Shown: positions 17,841 through 27,100 of the stretch, one piece after another
Layout of the letters: the number at the start of each line of letters is the position of its first letter
How positions within the stretch are numbered: the stretch's first letter is position 1
Assembly: GCA_963666875.2 (NCBI GenBank)
Contig: CAXXPU010000019.1
Span: forward strand, 1-64,000
DNA length: 64,000 nucleotides
Direction of reading: 5' to 3'
DNA from: G963662655 sp963666875
GTDB taxonomy: Bacteria; Cloacimonadota; Cloacimonadia; Cloacimonadales; JAIOQZ01
Translations under genes and position numbers: made by a program
Notes under the pieces: model-generated
Database searches by the model: none
What the model saw: only the letters and a program-made list of their open reading frames with translations
What the model was told of the DNA's origin: nothing

Positions 17841-19229
17841 TCAATTCTCCTTTCTGCCGCCGACGACGATCTCGTCGATCTTGATCGCGGGTTGTCCGAC
17901 GCTGGTTGGCACACTGCCGCTGACAGAACCGCACATGCCGGCCGCGAAGTCCAGATTGTCTGCGACCATGCTGATCTTGTGCAGAATCGCAGGACCGTTT
18001 CCGATCAGGGTCATGCCCCGTACCGGTTCGGCGACCTTTCCATTACGGATCATGTAGCCTTCCGCGACCGCGAAATTGAAGTTACCGGTTCCGGGCTGTA
18101 CCGAACCGCCCCCCATCTTCTTTGCGTATATTCCGTAATCTACGGACGCAATCAATTCATCCAGCTTGCTCTTGCCGGGTGCGATAAACGTGTTGCGCAT
18201 GCGTGATGCCGGCGCGAATTTGTATGACTCGCGGCGTCCGCTGCCCGTGCAATCGTATCCGGTCTTTCTGCTGCCGATGCGATCGACCATGAACGATTTG
18301 AGAATACCGTCCTCGATCAGGATCGTCTTCTTTGTCGGCAACCCTTCGTCATCGACGTTTTCCGAGCCCCAGAGATTGGGCATGGTTCCGTCGTCGATAG
18401 CGGTTACAACAGGATTGGCGATCTTCTTGCCGAGTTGATCGGAGAAGACCGACACGCCCTTGGCGACCGACGTGGTCTCCAGACCGTGACCGCAAGCCTC
18501 GTGGAAGATTACGCCGCCGAAACCGTTGTCGATCACAGCCGGAAATTTCCCACTCGGAGCGTAGTCGGCTTCGAGCATGGTAATCGCTCTCATGGAGGCG
18601 CTTGCTCCAAGCTGTTCAGGATCGAGACCGCGGAAGAACTCGTAGCCGATCAATGCACCCGGGCTCTCGGAGCCGGTCTGCATTTCGCCGTTCTTTTCTG
18701 CGATCGATGTCACGCGGACACGAGAATAATGTCGGTCGTCTTCCACCAGAAGTCCTTCGCTGTTGGCGATCAGGACATGTTGCATGCGTTCGTAGATTCC
18801 AAGGTCGGCCTGCGTTATTTTATCGCTGTATGCCCGAGCGTGCTTGTTAATCTTTTGCAGCAGCTCGATTTTCTCTTTCTTGGCGATTTCGTTCGCCATG
18901 ATCTCGTATGGATGCAGATCTTTGTAATCCAGTCGGGTGAGATCGAGCGCTTTCACGCGGCAATCGCTGCGAGCAGCTTTGCTGACAGCATCTGCAGCCG
19001 CCAGGAGAGATGCTTCGGTGAGATCGTTCGTATAGGCATAGATCGCAAGAGAACCGTAGATAACGCGGATTCCCGCACCGTAGTCCCTTCCCACGATGGA
19101 TTGCTTCACTTTGCTGTCGTTGAAGGTTATGTTGGATTGGTACTGGTTCTCCACGAACAGCTCAGCAAAATCCGCACCTCGAGACAGCGCCTGATCGATC
19201 ACTTTTTCGATAAGTGGTCTTGGTAGCAT
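17841..19229 (-). CDS. tldD: TldD-family zinc metalloprotease
   Basis: A 462-residue catalytic subunit of the TldD/TldE protease. The zinc motif H243-E-A-C-G-H247 is present in IFHEACGHGLE, and the family C-terminus is recognisable (MVADNLDFAAGMCGSVSG...). The start at 19229 (MLPRPLIEKV) has GGAGG directly upstream; a longer frame to 19289 lacks a ribosome-binding site. It immediately precedes pmbA. No microcin-like or other peptide precursor was seen nearby, so the substrate is unknown. Confidence 0.93.
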   Translation of the reverse strand: MLPRPLIEKVIDQALSRGADFAELFVENQYQSNITFNDSKVKQSIVGRDYGAGIRVIYGSLAIYAYTNDLTEASLLAAADAVSKAARSDCRVKALDLTRLDYKDLHPYEIMANEIAKKEKIELLQKINKHARAYSDKITQADLGIYERMQHVLIANSEGLLVEDDRHYSRVRVTSIAEKNGEMQTGSESPGALIGYEFFRGLDPEQLGASASMRAITMLEADYAPSGKFPAVIDNGFGGVIFHEACGHGLETTSVAKGVSVFSDQLGKKIANPVVTAIDDGTMPNLWGSENVDDEGLPTKKTILIEDGILKSFMVDRIGSRKTGYDCTGSGRRESYKFAPASRMRNTFIAPGKSKLDELIASVDYGIYAKKMGGGSVQPGTGNFNFAVAEGYMIRNGKVAEPVRGMTLIGNGPAILHKISMVADNLDFAAGMCGSVSGSVPTSVGQPAIKIDEIVVGGRKEN

Positions 19230-19408
19230 GGTTCCTCCAAGTCGTTTCAATCTTTCGTCACAAATTCGATGGAACCAGCTATCCGTCAAGAAATTCGTGA
19301 TCTTCTTCGTGGGTCTGCACTTGAATCGTGCGATTATTTTTTATTGTTCGACGCCTGTTTATCGCTTCGGATCACGATTCTATTGGGTATTTAATCGTAT
19401 CGAGTAGA

Positions 19409-19437
19409 TAAAAAAAGCGGCTGATCGCTCAGCCGCC
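19409..19437 (-). terminator. Rho-independent terminator of the porin-like gene
   Basis: On the minus strand, GCGGCTGAGCGATCAGCCGC forms a perfect stem followed by seven T, about 20 bases past the stop at 19458. The gap between this and tldD (19290-19390) shows no gene. Confidence 0.85.
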
Positions 19438-19457
19438 ATATATGATTCGTTAGATCT

Positions 19458-20927
19458 TTACCACTTGGTTTCTGCGCCGACGATAAAGCCGATCGCTGCA
19501 TCTTCGCCAAACATGGCAACATCTTTCTCGTATGCGTAAGGATAGTCGCCATTCGGCATGATATATCCAAAGCACGTATAGAGTTTGGTTTTCTTTGCAA
19601 GCATGTACGATACGTCGATATCGATTTCGTTCCACATATTCTCACCGGAAACCTCGACTTGCTTTGCACCTTTCCAGTACTTCGCATTCGAGGAGTTATC
19701 GTTGAACATGAAGAAATCGAGGCCGATACGAAGGTCTTCGATCGGAGTGATTCCGCCACCGAGAGTGAACATCATCAAGCCACGGTCAAAAGAAACTTTG
19801 TCACCGGCAGCATCGGTTCCCACGGCTGCAGGTTGCGCAACGTTGAAGCAGGTATATCCCATTTCGCGGTTTCCAAGTCCAATACCTTTCCAGCCTTCGT
19901 TTTCATCGAGTGTTTTCGCGTCGTCGCCGGAATGCACGAGGATTTCGATGTTCGCGTCGATCGCCATGTCACCGATTTCTTGTTCAAATCCTGTTCCGAT
20001 ATCGAAAAGGAAGCCTGAATATGTGTAGTCTTCATTTTTCCCATTGGTAGGATTCGTGTAACCTTTTTCTGCCAAACCGAACTGAGCTGCAAGTTCAATG
20101 TAAGGAGTCAGCATTCCGTCCATGAGATCAGCCTCACCACGAGCGCCGAAGATATTCAACATGTCTGGAACAGACTCGTCAGCTTTATCCGGACTTTGTT
20201 CGGACTTATACTGTAACCAGTAGTAAACATTGAAGTCGATCATTTCGGCAAGCTTGTCCATACCGCCATTGAGACCCCAAATCCAGAGCTGAATCGGTTC
20301 ATCTACTGCTTCATAATTCAGATATTGTTCCCGAATCATGTAATGCATGTTGAAGTAAGCCACACCAAACTTCGCACCGAGTCTCCAGCCATCGACCTTG
20401 TCCAGATCGGCCATGACGTTACCGGAACCGTAAACATAAGCCTTACGTCCGATCTCACCCTCAAGCTGATCAATGAAGAATTTCTTGAATCCAATGTAGG
20501 CTTCCTGAAGCTTCGGTTCCGTGTCCTGCATCTTCGATCCATCATCTTTGGGATCGCCGTTGGCATCCGGTTCGCCGTCGCCGTCGTTGTCTTCACGGGT
20601 GTAGTTCTTACCGAAGCGTATCCACTTGTCACCATTACCGTTCTCGAAACGAGTGCTGATAACGGCACAAATGTTCTCGGTAATCATGGTTTTAAAATTG
20701 AGGTCAACGCGAGCCTGACCGTATGCATCGGCATCGTTTCCTTTGGTTACACCGGTGTTTTTGTCGTAATCATAATCGGTGTAATCGTTCATGTTGTTTT
20801 CGGATACGAGCTCCATAGTGATACGACCACCGAACTTGAACTGCGGATAATCTTTATCCCCAGCAATGAGAGCGGAAGTAATCGCCATCAAGCCGATTAC
20901 AATGACGAAAAGGGTAATTTTCTTCAT
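19458..20927 (-). CDS. Porin-like outer-membrane beta-barrel protein with acidic, calcium-loop-like insert
   Basis: A 489-residue secreted protein. The signal peptide MKKITLFVIVIGLMAITSALIAG is followed by amphipathic strands and ends in aromatic Trp (VGAETKW), the barrel-closing pattern. It resembles alginate-export or phosphate-selective porin-type barrels in style, but no family can be assigned by eye. Residues 112-131 form an Asp/Gly-rich stretch (EDNDGDGEPDANGDPKDDG) like calcium-binding DxDxDG loops, probably an outside loop. AGGAGG precedes the ATG. It is monocistronic, with its own strong terminator, which suggests an abundant protein. The substrate is unknown. Confidence 0.8.
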   Translation of the reverse strand: MKKITLFVIVIGLMAITSALIAGDKDYPQFKFGGRITMELVSENNMNDYTDYDYDKNTGVTKGNDADAYGQARVDLNFKTMITENICAVISTRFENGNGDKWIRFGKNYTREDNDGDGEPDANGDPKDDGSKMQDTEPKLQEAYIGFKKFFIDQLEGEIGRKAYVYGSGNVMADLDKVDGWRLGAKFGVAYFNMHYMIREQYLNYEAVDEPIQLWIWGLNGGMDKLAEMIDFNVYYWLQYKSEQSPDKADESVPDMLNIFGARGEADLMDGMLTPYIELAAQFGLAEKGYTNPTNGKNEDYTYSGFLFDIGTGFEQEIGDMAIDANIEILVHSGDDAKTLDENEGWKGIGLGNREMGYTCFNVAQPAAVGTDAAGDKVSFDRGLMMFTLGGGITPIEDLRIGLDFFMFNDNSSNAKYWKGAKQVEVSGENMWNEIDIDVSYMLAKKTKLYTCFGYIMPNGDYPYAYEKDVAMFGEDAAIGFIVGAETKW

Positions 20928-20977
20928 CTTTCCTCCTGTGTTGGATCTTCTTTTTCTCTATTTTTTTTCGATGTTCT

Positions 20978-21007
20978 AACCTACGAAATCCTATAGGCAC
21001 CTGTCAA
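20978..21007 (-). promoter_or_regulatory. Possible promoter of the porin-like gene
   Basis: On the minus strand, TTGACA (21007-21002) is followed after 18 bases by TAGGTT (20983-20978), about 50 bases before the ATG. The -35 is perfect and the -10 weak. The rest of the 20928-21215 gap shows no gene. Confidence 0.35.
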
Positions 21008-21215
21008 GAACGATTTTCCTCTCAAACTCGCTCCACATCGAACACTCATGGATACTTGCCCCGTGTTAGGCGTTGACAAACATCCCGTTAACGAATTCTA
21101 AAGACATTCAACCGCAGATATTCGACACAACCAACCCCTTGTTACACAATGAGATATATGCTTAGGAAAAGAAATGAATTTCATCGTTGTTCACGCCGAA
21201 TTCATTGATATAAAA

Positions 21216-21247
21216 AAAGAACCGGAACATGAGTCCCGGTTCAAAAA
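21216..21247. terminator. Bidirectional terminator after the 59-residue gene
   Basis: A stem GAACCGG...CCGGTTC (about 21221-21244) is flanked by A- and T-runs on both sides (AAAAAAAG and TTCAAAAAAAG). Read on the minus strand it ends the small zinc-ribbon gene with a run of T. Confidence 0.75.
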
Positions 21248-21260
21248 AAGGATATTTTTT

Positions 21261-21440
21261 TTATTCCGCAGCTTTTTGAGGAAGCGCACGCTTGCGACAA
21301 AGCTTGCAAACTTTGGTCTTTTTATCGGCACCCTTCACTTCATAGAGAAGCTTGACGCCAGTACGACCGCAAATCGGGCAGGTACCGCGAGCGTGATTCG
21401 GAAATTCGTTGAGTCCTTTGCCTCTATGTGCTTTTGCCAT
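21261..21440 (-). CDS. Small zinc-ribbon protein, 59 residues, function unknown
   Basis: A short gene encoding MAKAHRGKGLNEF..., rich in Lys and Arg. Two CxxC pairs, C21-P-I-C24 and C45-K-L-C48, form a likely zinc ribbon. The start has AGAGGTG six bases upstream, and the gene ends 15 bases before a clear hairpin terminator, both signs of a real expressed gene. Basic, zinc-ribbon proteins of this size are often ribosome-associated, but nothing here proves that. I do not recognise a named family. It is host-like in composition, unlike the A+T-richer genes beside it. Confidence 0.8.
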   Translation of the reverse strand: MAKAHRGKGLNEFPNHARGTCPICGRTGVKLLYEVKGADKKTKVCKLCRKRALPQKAAE

Positions 21441-21507
21441 ATCATCACCTCTTCATTGATTTTCATGTAGTATTTCAATAAATTTCAATGCACTCTCGCG
21501 TCAAGAA

Positions 21508-22041
21508 TTATTTCAGAGCGACGGTCGCATAGCCTTTCTCAATTGCCTGCTTATCGTTTAGCACTTTGATGTGAAATAGGTTGTGGTTCCATATCTTTCT
21601 CTGAGAATCTAACTTTATACTCAACTGCTCTGCTATCTTTAGATTCCACTCATCTGCATGCCCTCGAAGAATCAAGATCAACTCGAAATTAACTTCCCCG
21701 ACATTGAAACTCTTGAATTTCCTGGGCAATTCGTTATATCTATCTTTATGACGCCTAATGCACAACGCCACAAGAAGACACAAACTATTCACCAGCTTGC
21801 TGTTTATTTCCACAATGAATTTATCGAACTCCTCCGACGGTTTTCCCGTATGAGGAGAACTTGATTTTGCTTCGACAATGCAGATTTTGGGCGCTTTCCC
21901 CTGAAGTATCAATGCAAACTCAGCAATTTTGATATCATCGAATTGCCTGGTCGATTTTACGAATTTCTCTATCTCGAAGAGGTTATCCGGATCATACGGT
22001 CCAAACTTCAAACCCGATTCGACAACCGTTATCTTCTTCAT
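21508..22041 (-). CDS. Partner protein of AAA ATPase, possible PD-(D/E)xK-type nuclease
   Basis: A 177-residue hypothetical protein, no recognised family. The arrangement E41 (KIAEFALIL), a 15-residue gap and E57-A-K59 at the end of a hydrophobic strand (ICIVEAKSS) fits the D/E...ExK core of PD-(D/E)xK nucleases. That is an inference from a short motif. The start used is ATG 22041, two bases after the ATPase stop; a TTG at 22047 overlaps that stop. It is clearly A+T-richer than the neighbouring metabolic genes. ATPase/effector pairs of this layout occur among phage-defence modules, but none is matched with confidence. Confidence 0.6.
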   Translation of the reverse strand: MKKITVVESGLKFGPYDPDNLFEIEKFVKSTRQFDDIKIAEFALILQGKAPKICIVEAKSSSPHTGKPSEEFDKFIVEINSKLVNSLCLLVALCIRRHKDRYNELPRKFKSFNVGEVNFELILILRGHADEWNLKIAEQLSIKLDSQRKIWNHNLFHIKVLNDKQAIEKGYATVALK

Positions 22042-22043
22042 CT

Positions 22044-23051
22044 TCAATCCAGATCAATCTCTTCTTTGTACAGATCAATCGACTCCTGAATAATCTCGTT
22101 CGGTGGAATGCCACCCTGAAGATCATCGATACGATATCCCTCACGATCCATGGAGAGGATCGGAATCGAAAGCTTCTCTCTCCGAGCGATCAGATACAAC
22201 TGCTTTACCGTGAAGTAGGAATGACTGGCCAGAAAGAATTGGATACCGGATTTTGCGAGTATCGCTATTATTGTAAGGAATTTCCTCAATGCGGATGGAT
22301 GAAGCGCTGCCTCAGGCTCATCAATGAAAACGATCGACTTGTCATTCAGATAGTGATTTCCGAGAAGTGTATCGAGAATGGCTATCTTCTTAATTCCTTC
22401 CGCGGTAACAAAAACGGGGTATTGACTTCGATCCTTCTTCTTGAAGATCCATCGATGGTTATTAATATCAAAAACCAACTTCCCGTCAGCTAAAACTTCA
22501 AGCTCACCTCTTGCCTTGCTGAATCCCGTAAAATTCTTTCCCTTTTTCAGTGGATAACTCGTTGCTTTTGCAAGATCATAGTAGGTATCATCGAAACCAA
22601 AAACCATGTCATTATCACGAGATTCAATGATAATCTTCTCAAAAGAAACGATTTCCTTTGCTGGCAGAAACAACGAATTACTATTTCGTGGAATCTGTGG
22701 ATCGTTGACAAAAATCTTGTTTTTCGTATCCTGCCCAAAATGATACGCCATATTATGACCGGAGCAATTCATGGAAAAGGAAAGCTCATCATCGGCCTTC
22801 TTACTGACCAGATCACCTATTTTATCTGTCTGAAATGTCCAATGCAGTTTTCTTCGAAGTATCTCCCCTAAAGTATCAACACTATCACCCCGTTTATACA
22901 TCTCGATTGATCGAATGGTCGCGTACATGGACTTCAATAGGAATGTCTTGCCCATAGCATTGCGTCCGTTAATGAGATTGATCTTGCCCAACTCATCCCA
23001 CTCGAGATCCTTGATGGGACCGAAATTCTTCATGGAAATCTTCTCGATCAT
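22044..23051 (-). CDS. AAA/ABC-type ATPase (AAA_15/AAA_21, OLD-like)
   Basis: A 335-residue ATPase of the SMC/ABC-like AAA_15/21 group. It opens with MIEKISMKNFGPIKD, the usual start of these proteins. Walker A is G29-R-N-A-M-G-K-T36, a signature-like TAEGIKKIAIL lies near 217, Walker B is VFIDEPEAALHP (D244, E245) and the H-loop is LASHS near 275. There is no TOPRIM domain, unlike OLD nucleases. The start ATG at 23051 has GGAG five bases upstream. It forms a tight two-gene unit with the possible nuclease. The module sits between host-like genes and is A+T-rich, suggesting acquisition. Defence is a plausible role, not shown. Confidence 0.8.
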   Translation of the reverse strand: MIEKISMKNFGPIKDLEWDELGKINLINGRNAMGKTFLLKSMYATIRSIEMYKRGDSVDTLGEILRRKLHWTFQTDKIGDLVSKKADDELSFSMNCSGHNMAYHFGQDTKNKIFVNDPQIPRNSNSLFLPAKEIVSFEKIIIESRDNDMVFGFDDTYYDLAKATSYPLKKGKNFTGFSKARGELEVLADGKLVFDINNHRWIFKKKDRSQYPVFVTAEGIKKIAILDTLLGNHYLNDKSIVFIDEPEAALHPSALRKFLTIIAILAKSGIQFFLASHSYFTVKQLYLIARREKLSIPILSMDREGYRIDDLQGGIPPNEIIQESIDLYKEEIDLD

Positions 23052-23206
23052 TATCACTCCAAGTCGTTCAAGTTATTTCGATATACTCGGATAGATTTAA
23101 CGGGCACATATGTCAAGATAATTCCCTGCCGCCTAATTAGCCCTAAACTGAAACATCACCCACTTTTGATTTGACAGGAAAATATCCGCACGATAGCTGT
23201 CAAAGC

Positions 23207-24025
23207 ATGGGAAAGATCGATTATCACATCCATGGAACGTTCAGCTCGGACAGTCGGATCGACACCGAGGAGCTGATCAAGCTCGCGATCGAGCGCGGCT
23301 ACGAGAGCATCGCTTTTACGGAACACTTCGATTTCAAGCCTGTCGAGATCGCGGAGTACGGCGTCCCCGCGTACCTCAAATACCATCGACACATGACGGG
23401 ATTGCGCGAGAAATACGGCGACCGGATCGACATCACCATCGGCGTAGAAGCAGGCGAATACAATCGTTACGGACATATCGCGGACGCGGTGTTCAAGTAC
23501 GCGCCGCCCGAACTCGTCATCGGCTCGATCCATTCCACCAAGGACGACACCAATTTCTCGCTCAGACTGAAGTGGGCGATCAACCGCGAAAACCTGATCG
23601 AGTACTACAGCGAGAACCTCGACATGGTCAAGCGCTGCAACATCGACATCCTCGGACACCTCGGCATCCACAAGCGCTATTTGAAGGAATTGCCGGACGA
23701 ATCGTTCTGCGAGGACATCATCGACGAAATTTTCAGAACGCTGATCCAGCGCGGGATCATGCTCGAGATTAACTACTCGCCGCTTCGACGCAACTTGCAG
23801 AGCATCCTGCCGGAGCCGCGCCTGTTAAAACGTTTCTGCGAACTGGGCGGCGAGCGCATTACCATCGGCTCGGACAGCCATCGACTCGAGGACTTCGACT
23901 TGTATTACGATCAGGCAATTTCGATGTTGGAATCACTCGGTTTCAACTATATATTCTATTTGAAGCAGAGTGATTCGTTCTCGAAACGTAAATGGATCGG
24001 CAAATCCATTCGTGATATTAGTTGA
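23207..24025 (+). CDS. PHP-domain phosphatase, histidinol-phosphatase (HisK/HisJ) family
   Basis: A 272-residue metal-dependent PHP phosphoesterase. The N-terminal HxH motif is DYHIHG, followed by TEHFD, the GVEAGEY strand, GSIHS, LGHLGI and the C-terminal GSDSHR. Family members dephosphorylate L-histidinol phosphate in histidine synthesis. No other his gene is in the window, so the substrate is not proven. The start was placed at 23207 (MGKIDYHIHG), which matches the family's N-terminus; an in-frame TTG at 23171 is the first base set of a TTGACA promoter-like word and is less likely. It is followed by nifJ after 125 bases. Confidence 0.85.
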   Translation: MGKIDYHIHGTFSSDSRIDTEELIKLAIERGYESIAFTEHFDFKPVEIAEYGVPAYLKYHRHMTGLREKYGDRIDITIGVEAGEYNRYGHIADAVFKYAPPELVIGSIHSTKDDTNFSLRLKWAINRENLIEYYSENLDMVKRCNIDILGHLGIHKRYLKELPDESFCEDIIDEIFRTLIQRGIMLEINYSPLRRNLQSILPEPRLLKRFCELGGERITIGSDSHRLEDFDLYYDQAISMLESLGFNYIFYLKQSDSFSKRKWIGKSIRDIS

Positions 24026-24150
24026 TTGATATTCAATCAGTTACAACACACAGACAAAGGCAGAAAAATTGGTTGACGGTTTTATCGGACTGCCGTTTTG
24101 TTGCCTCGTAGCCCCAAGAACAAGATAACCTACGATAAAGGAAGGTAATT

Positions 24151-27100
24151 ATGAAAAAATTCCGCAAGGAGACAATGGACGGAAACGCGTGCGCGACTCA
24201 CGTAGCTTATGCATTCAGTGATGTAGCCGCGATTTATCCTATCACACCTTCTTCTGCGATGGGCGAATACGCCGACGCGTGGTCGGCAATCGGAAGAAAG
24301 AACATATTCGGTCAGGTCGTGGATGTCATCGAAATGCAGTCGGAAGGCGGGGCAGCGGGTGCGGTTCACGGATCGCTCTCGGCTGGCGCACTGACGACCA
24401 CCTTCACCGCATCTCAAGGACTGATGCTGATGCTTCCCAATATGCACAAGATCGCCGGCGAGATGCTCCCGGCAGTCTTCCACGTATCGGCACGCTCCCT
24501 GGCATGCCAGTCGCTCTCGATCTTCGGAGACCACTCCGACGTGATGTCGGCCCGTAACACCGGCTGGGGTCTGATGGCCGCAAACTCGCTGCAAGAAATC
24601 ATGGATCTGGCGATTGTGTCCCATCTGGCGACGCTCAAATCGAAAATTCCGTTCGTGAACTTCTTTGATGGATTCCGCAGCTCGAGCGAAGTCCAGAAAG
24701 TGGAAGTGATCGATTACGATACTATCCGCGAAATGGCTGAAATGCAATACATCGAAGATTTCCGCAGCCGCGCGATGAATCCCGAGAACCCGCGACTCAA
24801 AGTCGGCGCACAGAATCCCGATGTCTATTTCCAGGGACGCGAGACAGTCAACCCGTACTACCTCGCCGCACCGGAAATCGTTCAGGAATACATGGACAAG
24901 GTATTCGAGGTTATCGGTCGCCGCTACAACCTGTTCGACTACGTCGGCGCACCGGATGCGGATCGCGTGATCGTAGCCATGGGCAGCGGTTGCGAGACCA
25001 TCGAAGAGGCGATCAACTACCTCAACTCCAATGGCGAGAAGCTCGGTTTGATCAAGGTGCGTCTCTATCGTCCGTTCGCTGAAGAAGCATTCCGTAAAGC
25101 GCTTCCGGCAACCGCAAAGAAGATCGCGGTGCTGGATCGCACCAAGGAACCAGGCGCCATCGGCGAACCGCTCTACCTCGACGTCGTCGCCGCACTCAAG
25201 GATCGTTGCGACACCACCATCATCGGCGGCCGCTACGGCCTCTCCTCGAAGGAATTCACACCCTCGATGGTCAAGGCGGTTTACGACCATCTCAACGGCG
25301 CTTGCAAGCATGGCTTCACCGTGGGTATCACCGACGACGTCACAAACACGTCGATCCCGGTCACCGAGCACATCAACACCATCCCGGCAGGCACCGTGAG
25401 CTGTAAGTTCTGGGGACTCGGATCGGACGGTACCGTCGGCGCCAACAAGAACAGCATCAAGATCATCGGCGACAACACCGACATGTATGCCCAGGGCTAC
25501 TTCCAGTACGACTCGAAGAAATCCGGCGGCATCACCAGAAGCCACCTGCGCTTCGGCAAATCGCCGATCCAGTCGGAATACCTGGTGCAGAACGCCGACT
25601 TCATCGCCTGCCACAATCAGGCGTTTATCGGTCGTTACGACATCATCGAAGGGATCAAGGAAGGCGGCGTGTTCCTGCTCAACTCCAACTGGAGCAAGGA
25701 AGAAGCCTTCAACAACCTCACCAAAGACATGCAGAAAACACTGATCGAAAAGAAGATCAAATTCTATAATATCGACGCGCTCGAAATCGCGACCGCGGTC
25801 GGACTCGGCGGACGCATCAACACCGTCATGCAGACCGCGTTCTTCCTCATCTCCGGTGTCCTGGAACGTCAGGAAGCCATCAAGATGATCAAGAAAGCGA
25901 TCGAGAAATCGTTCTTCAAGAAGGGCGAAGAAGTCGTGAAAATGAACTGGGCGGCCGTCGATCGCACCGACGAAGCGCTGGTCGAGATTCCTGTTCCCGC
26001 AGCGCTCCCCGGCGAGGCGATGGAACCGCACAAGCTTATCCCGGACGACGCCGACGACTTCACCAAGAACGTTATCGAGAAGATCATGCGCGAGAAGGGC
26101 GACGAAATCCCGGTATCGCACATGCCGTTCGACGGATTCGTTCCCACCGGCACCACCGCGCTGGAAAAACGCGGTGTGGCTCCGCTCGTACCACAGTGGA
26201 TTGCCGAAAACTGTATCCAGTGCAACCAGTGCTCGTTTGTCTGCCCGCACGCTGCCATCCGCGCCAAGCTGATCGACCGCGACAATCTCAACGACGCGCC
26301 GGCAAGCTTCAAGACGCTCAAAGCGATGGGCAAAGACGGCGAGAAGTACGACTACAAGGTTCAGGTCTATATCGAAGACTGCCAGAGCTGCTGGAACTGC
26401 GTCAACGTGTGTCCGAAGGAAGCACTGGTCATGAAACCGATCGCGGAAGAACGCGAGCTGGGCGAGGTCGAGAACCAAAAATTCTTCACCAGCCTGCCGG
26501 AAGACGTGATGAGCGAAATGGTCAAGGAAGGCACCGTCAAAGGCAGCCAGTTCAAGCAACCGCTGCTCGAATTCTCGGGCGCATGCGCAGGCTGTGGCGA
26601 GACACCGTACGTGAAGCTGATCACTCAGCTCTACGGCGACCGCATGATTGTCGCCAATGCGACCGGCTGTTCTTCCATCTGGGGCGGAACATTCCCAACC
26701 ATCCCCTACTGCAAAAACAAAGACGGACACGGTCCCACCTGGGCGAACTCGCTCTTCGAAGACAACGCCGAATACGGATTCGGTATGCGTCTGGCTGTCG
26801 ATGCCAACCGCAAGCAACTGAAATCCAATGTCGAACGCATCGTTGCCGACATGAACAGCGACGAATTCAAGCAGTTCGCAGCCGAAGCCGAGAAGACCGG
26901 TGGCGAGATGCTTCAGAAGGTAGAAAAGATTCGTGAATTCGGTGCATGCATGCAGTATGCGCTCGATCACTGGAAAGATACCGATCAGGCAGCCAAAGAC
27001 AATGCCGCGAAGATCAAGGCATTCCTGCCGGTCATGATCGAAAATTGCGTCGTCGAAGAACGCAAGGTCGTTCTGAAGAAGCTCGTGGAACTCCAGAGCT

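Noticed and set aside
22044..23051. OLD-family nuclease
   Set aside because: ATPase motifs are present but no TOPRIM domain follows; the protein ends soon after the H-loop.
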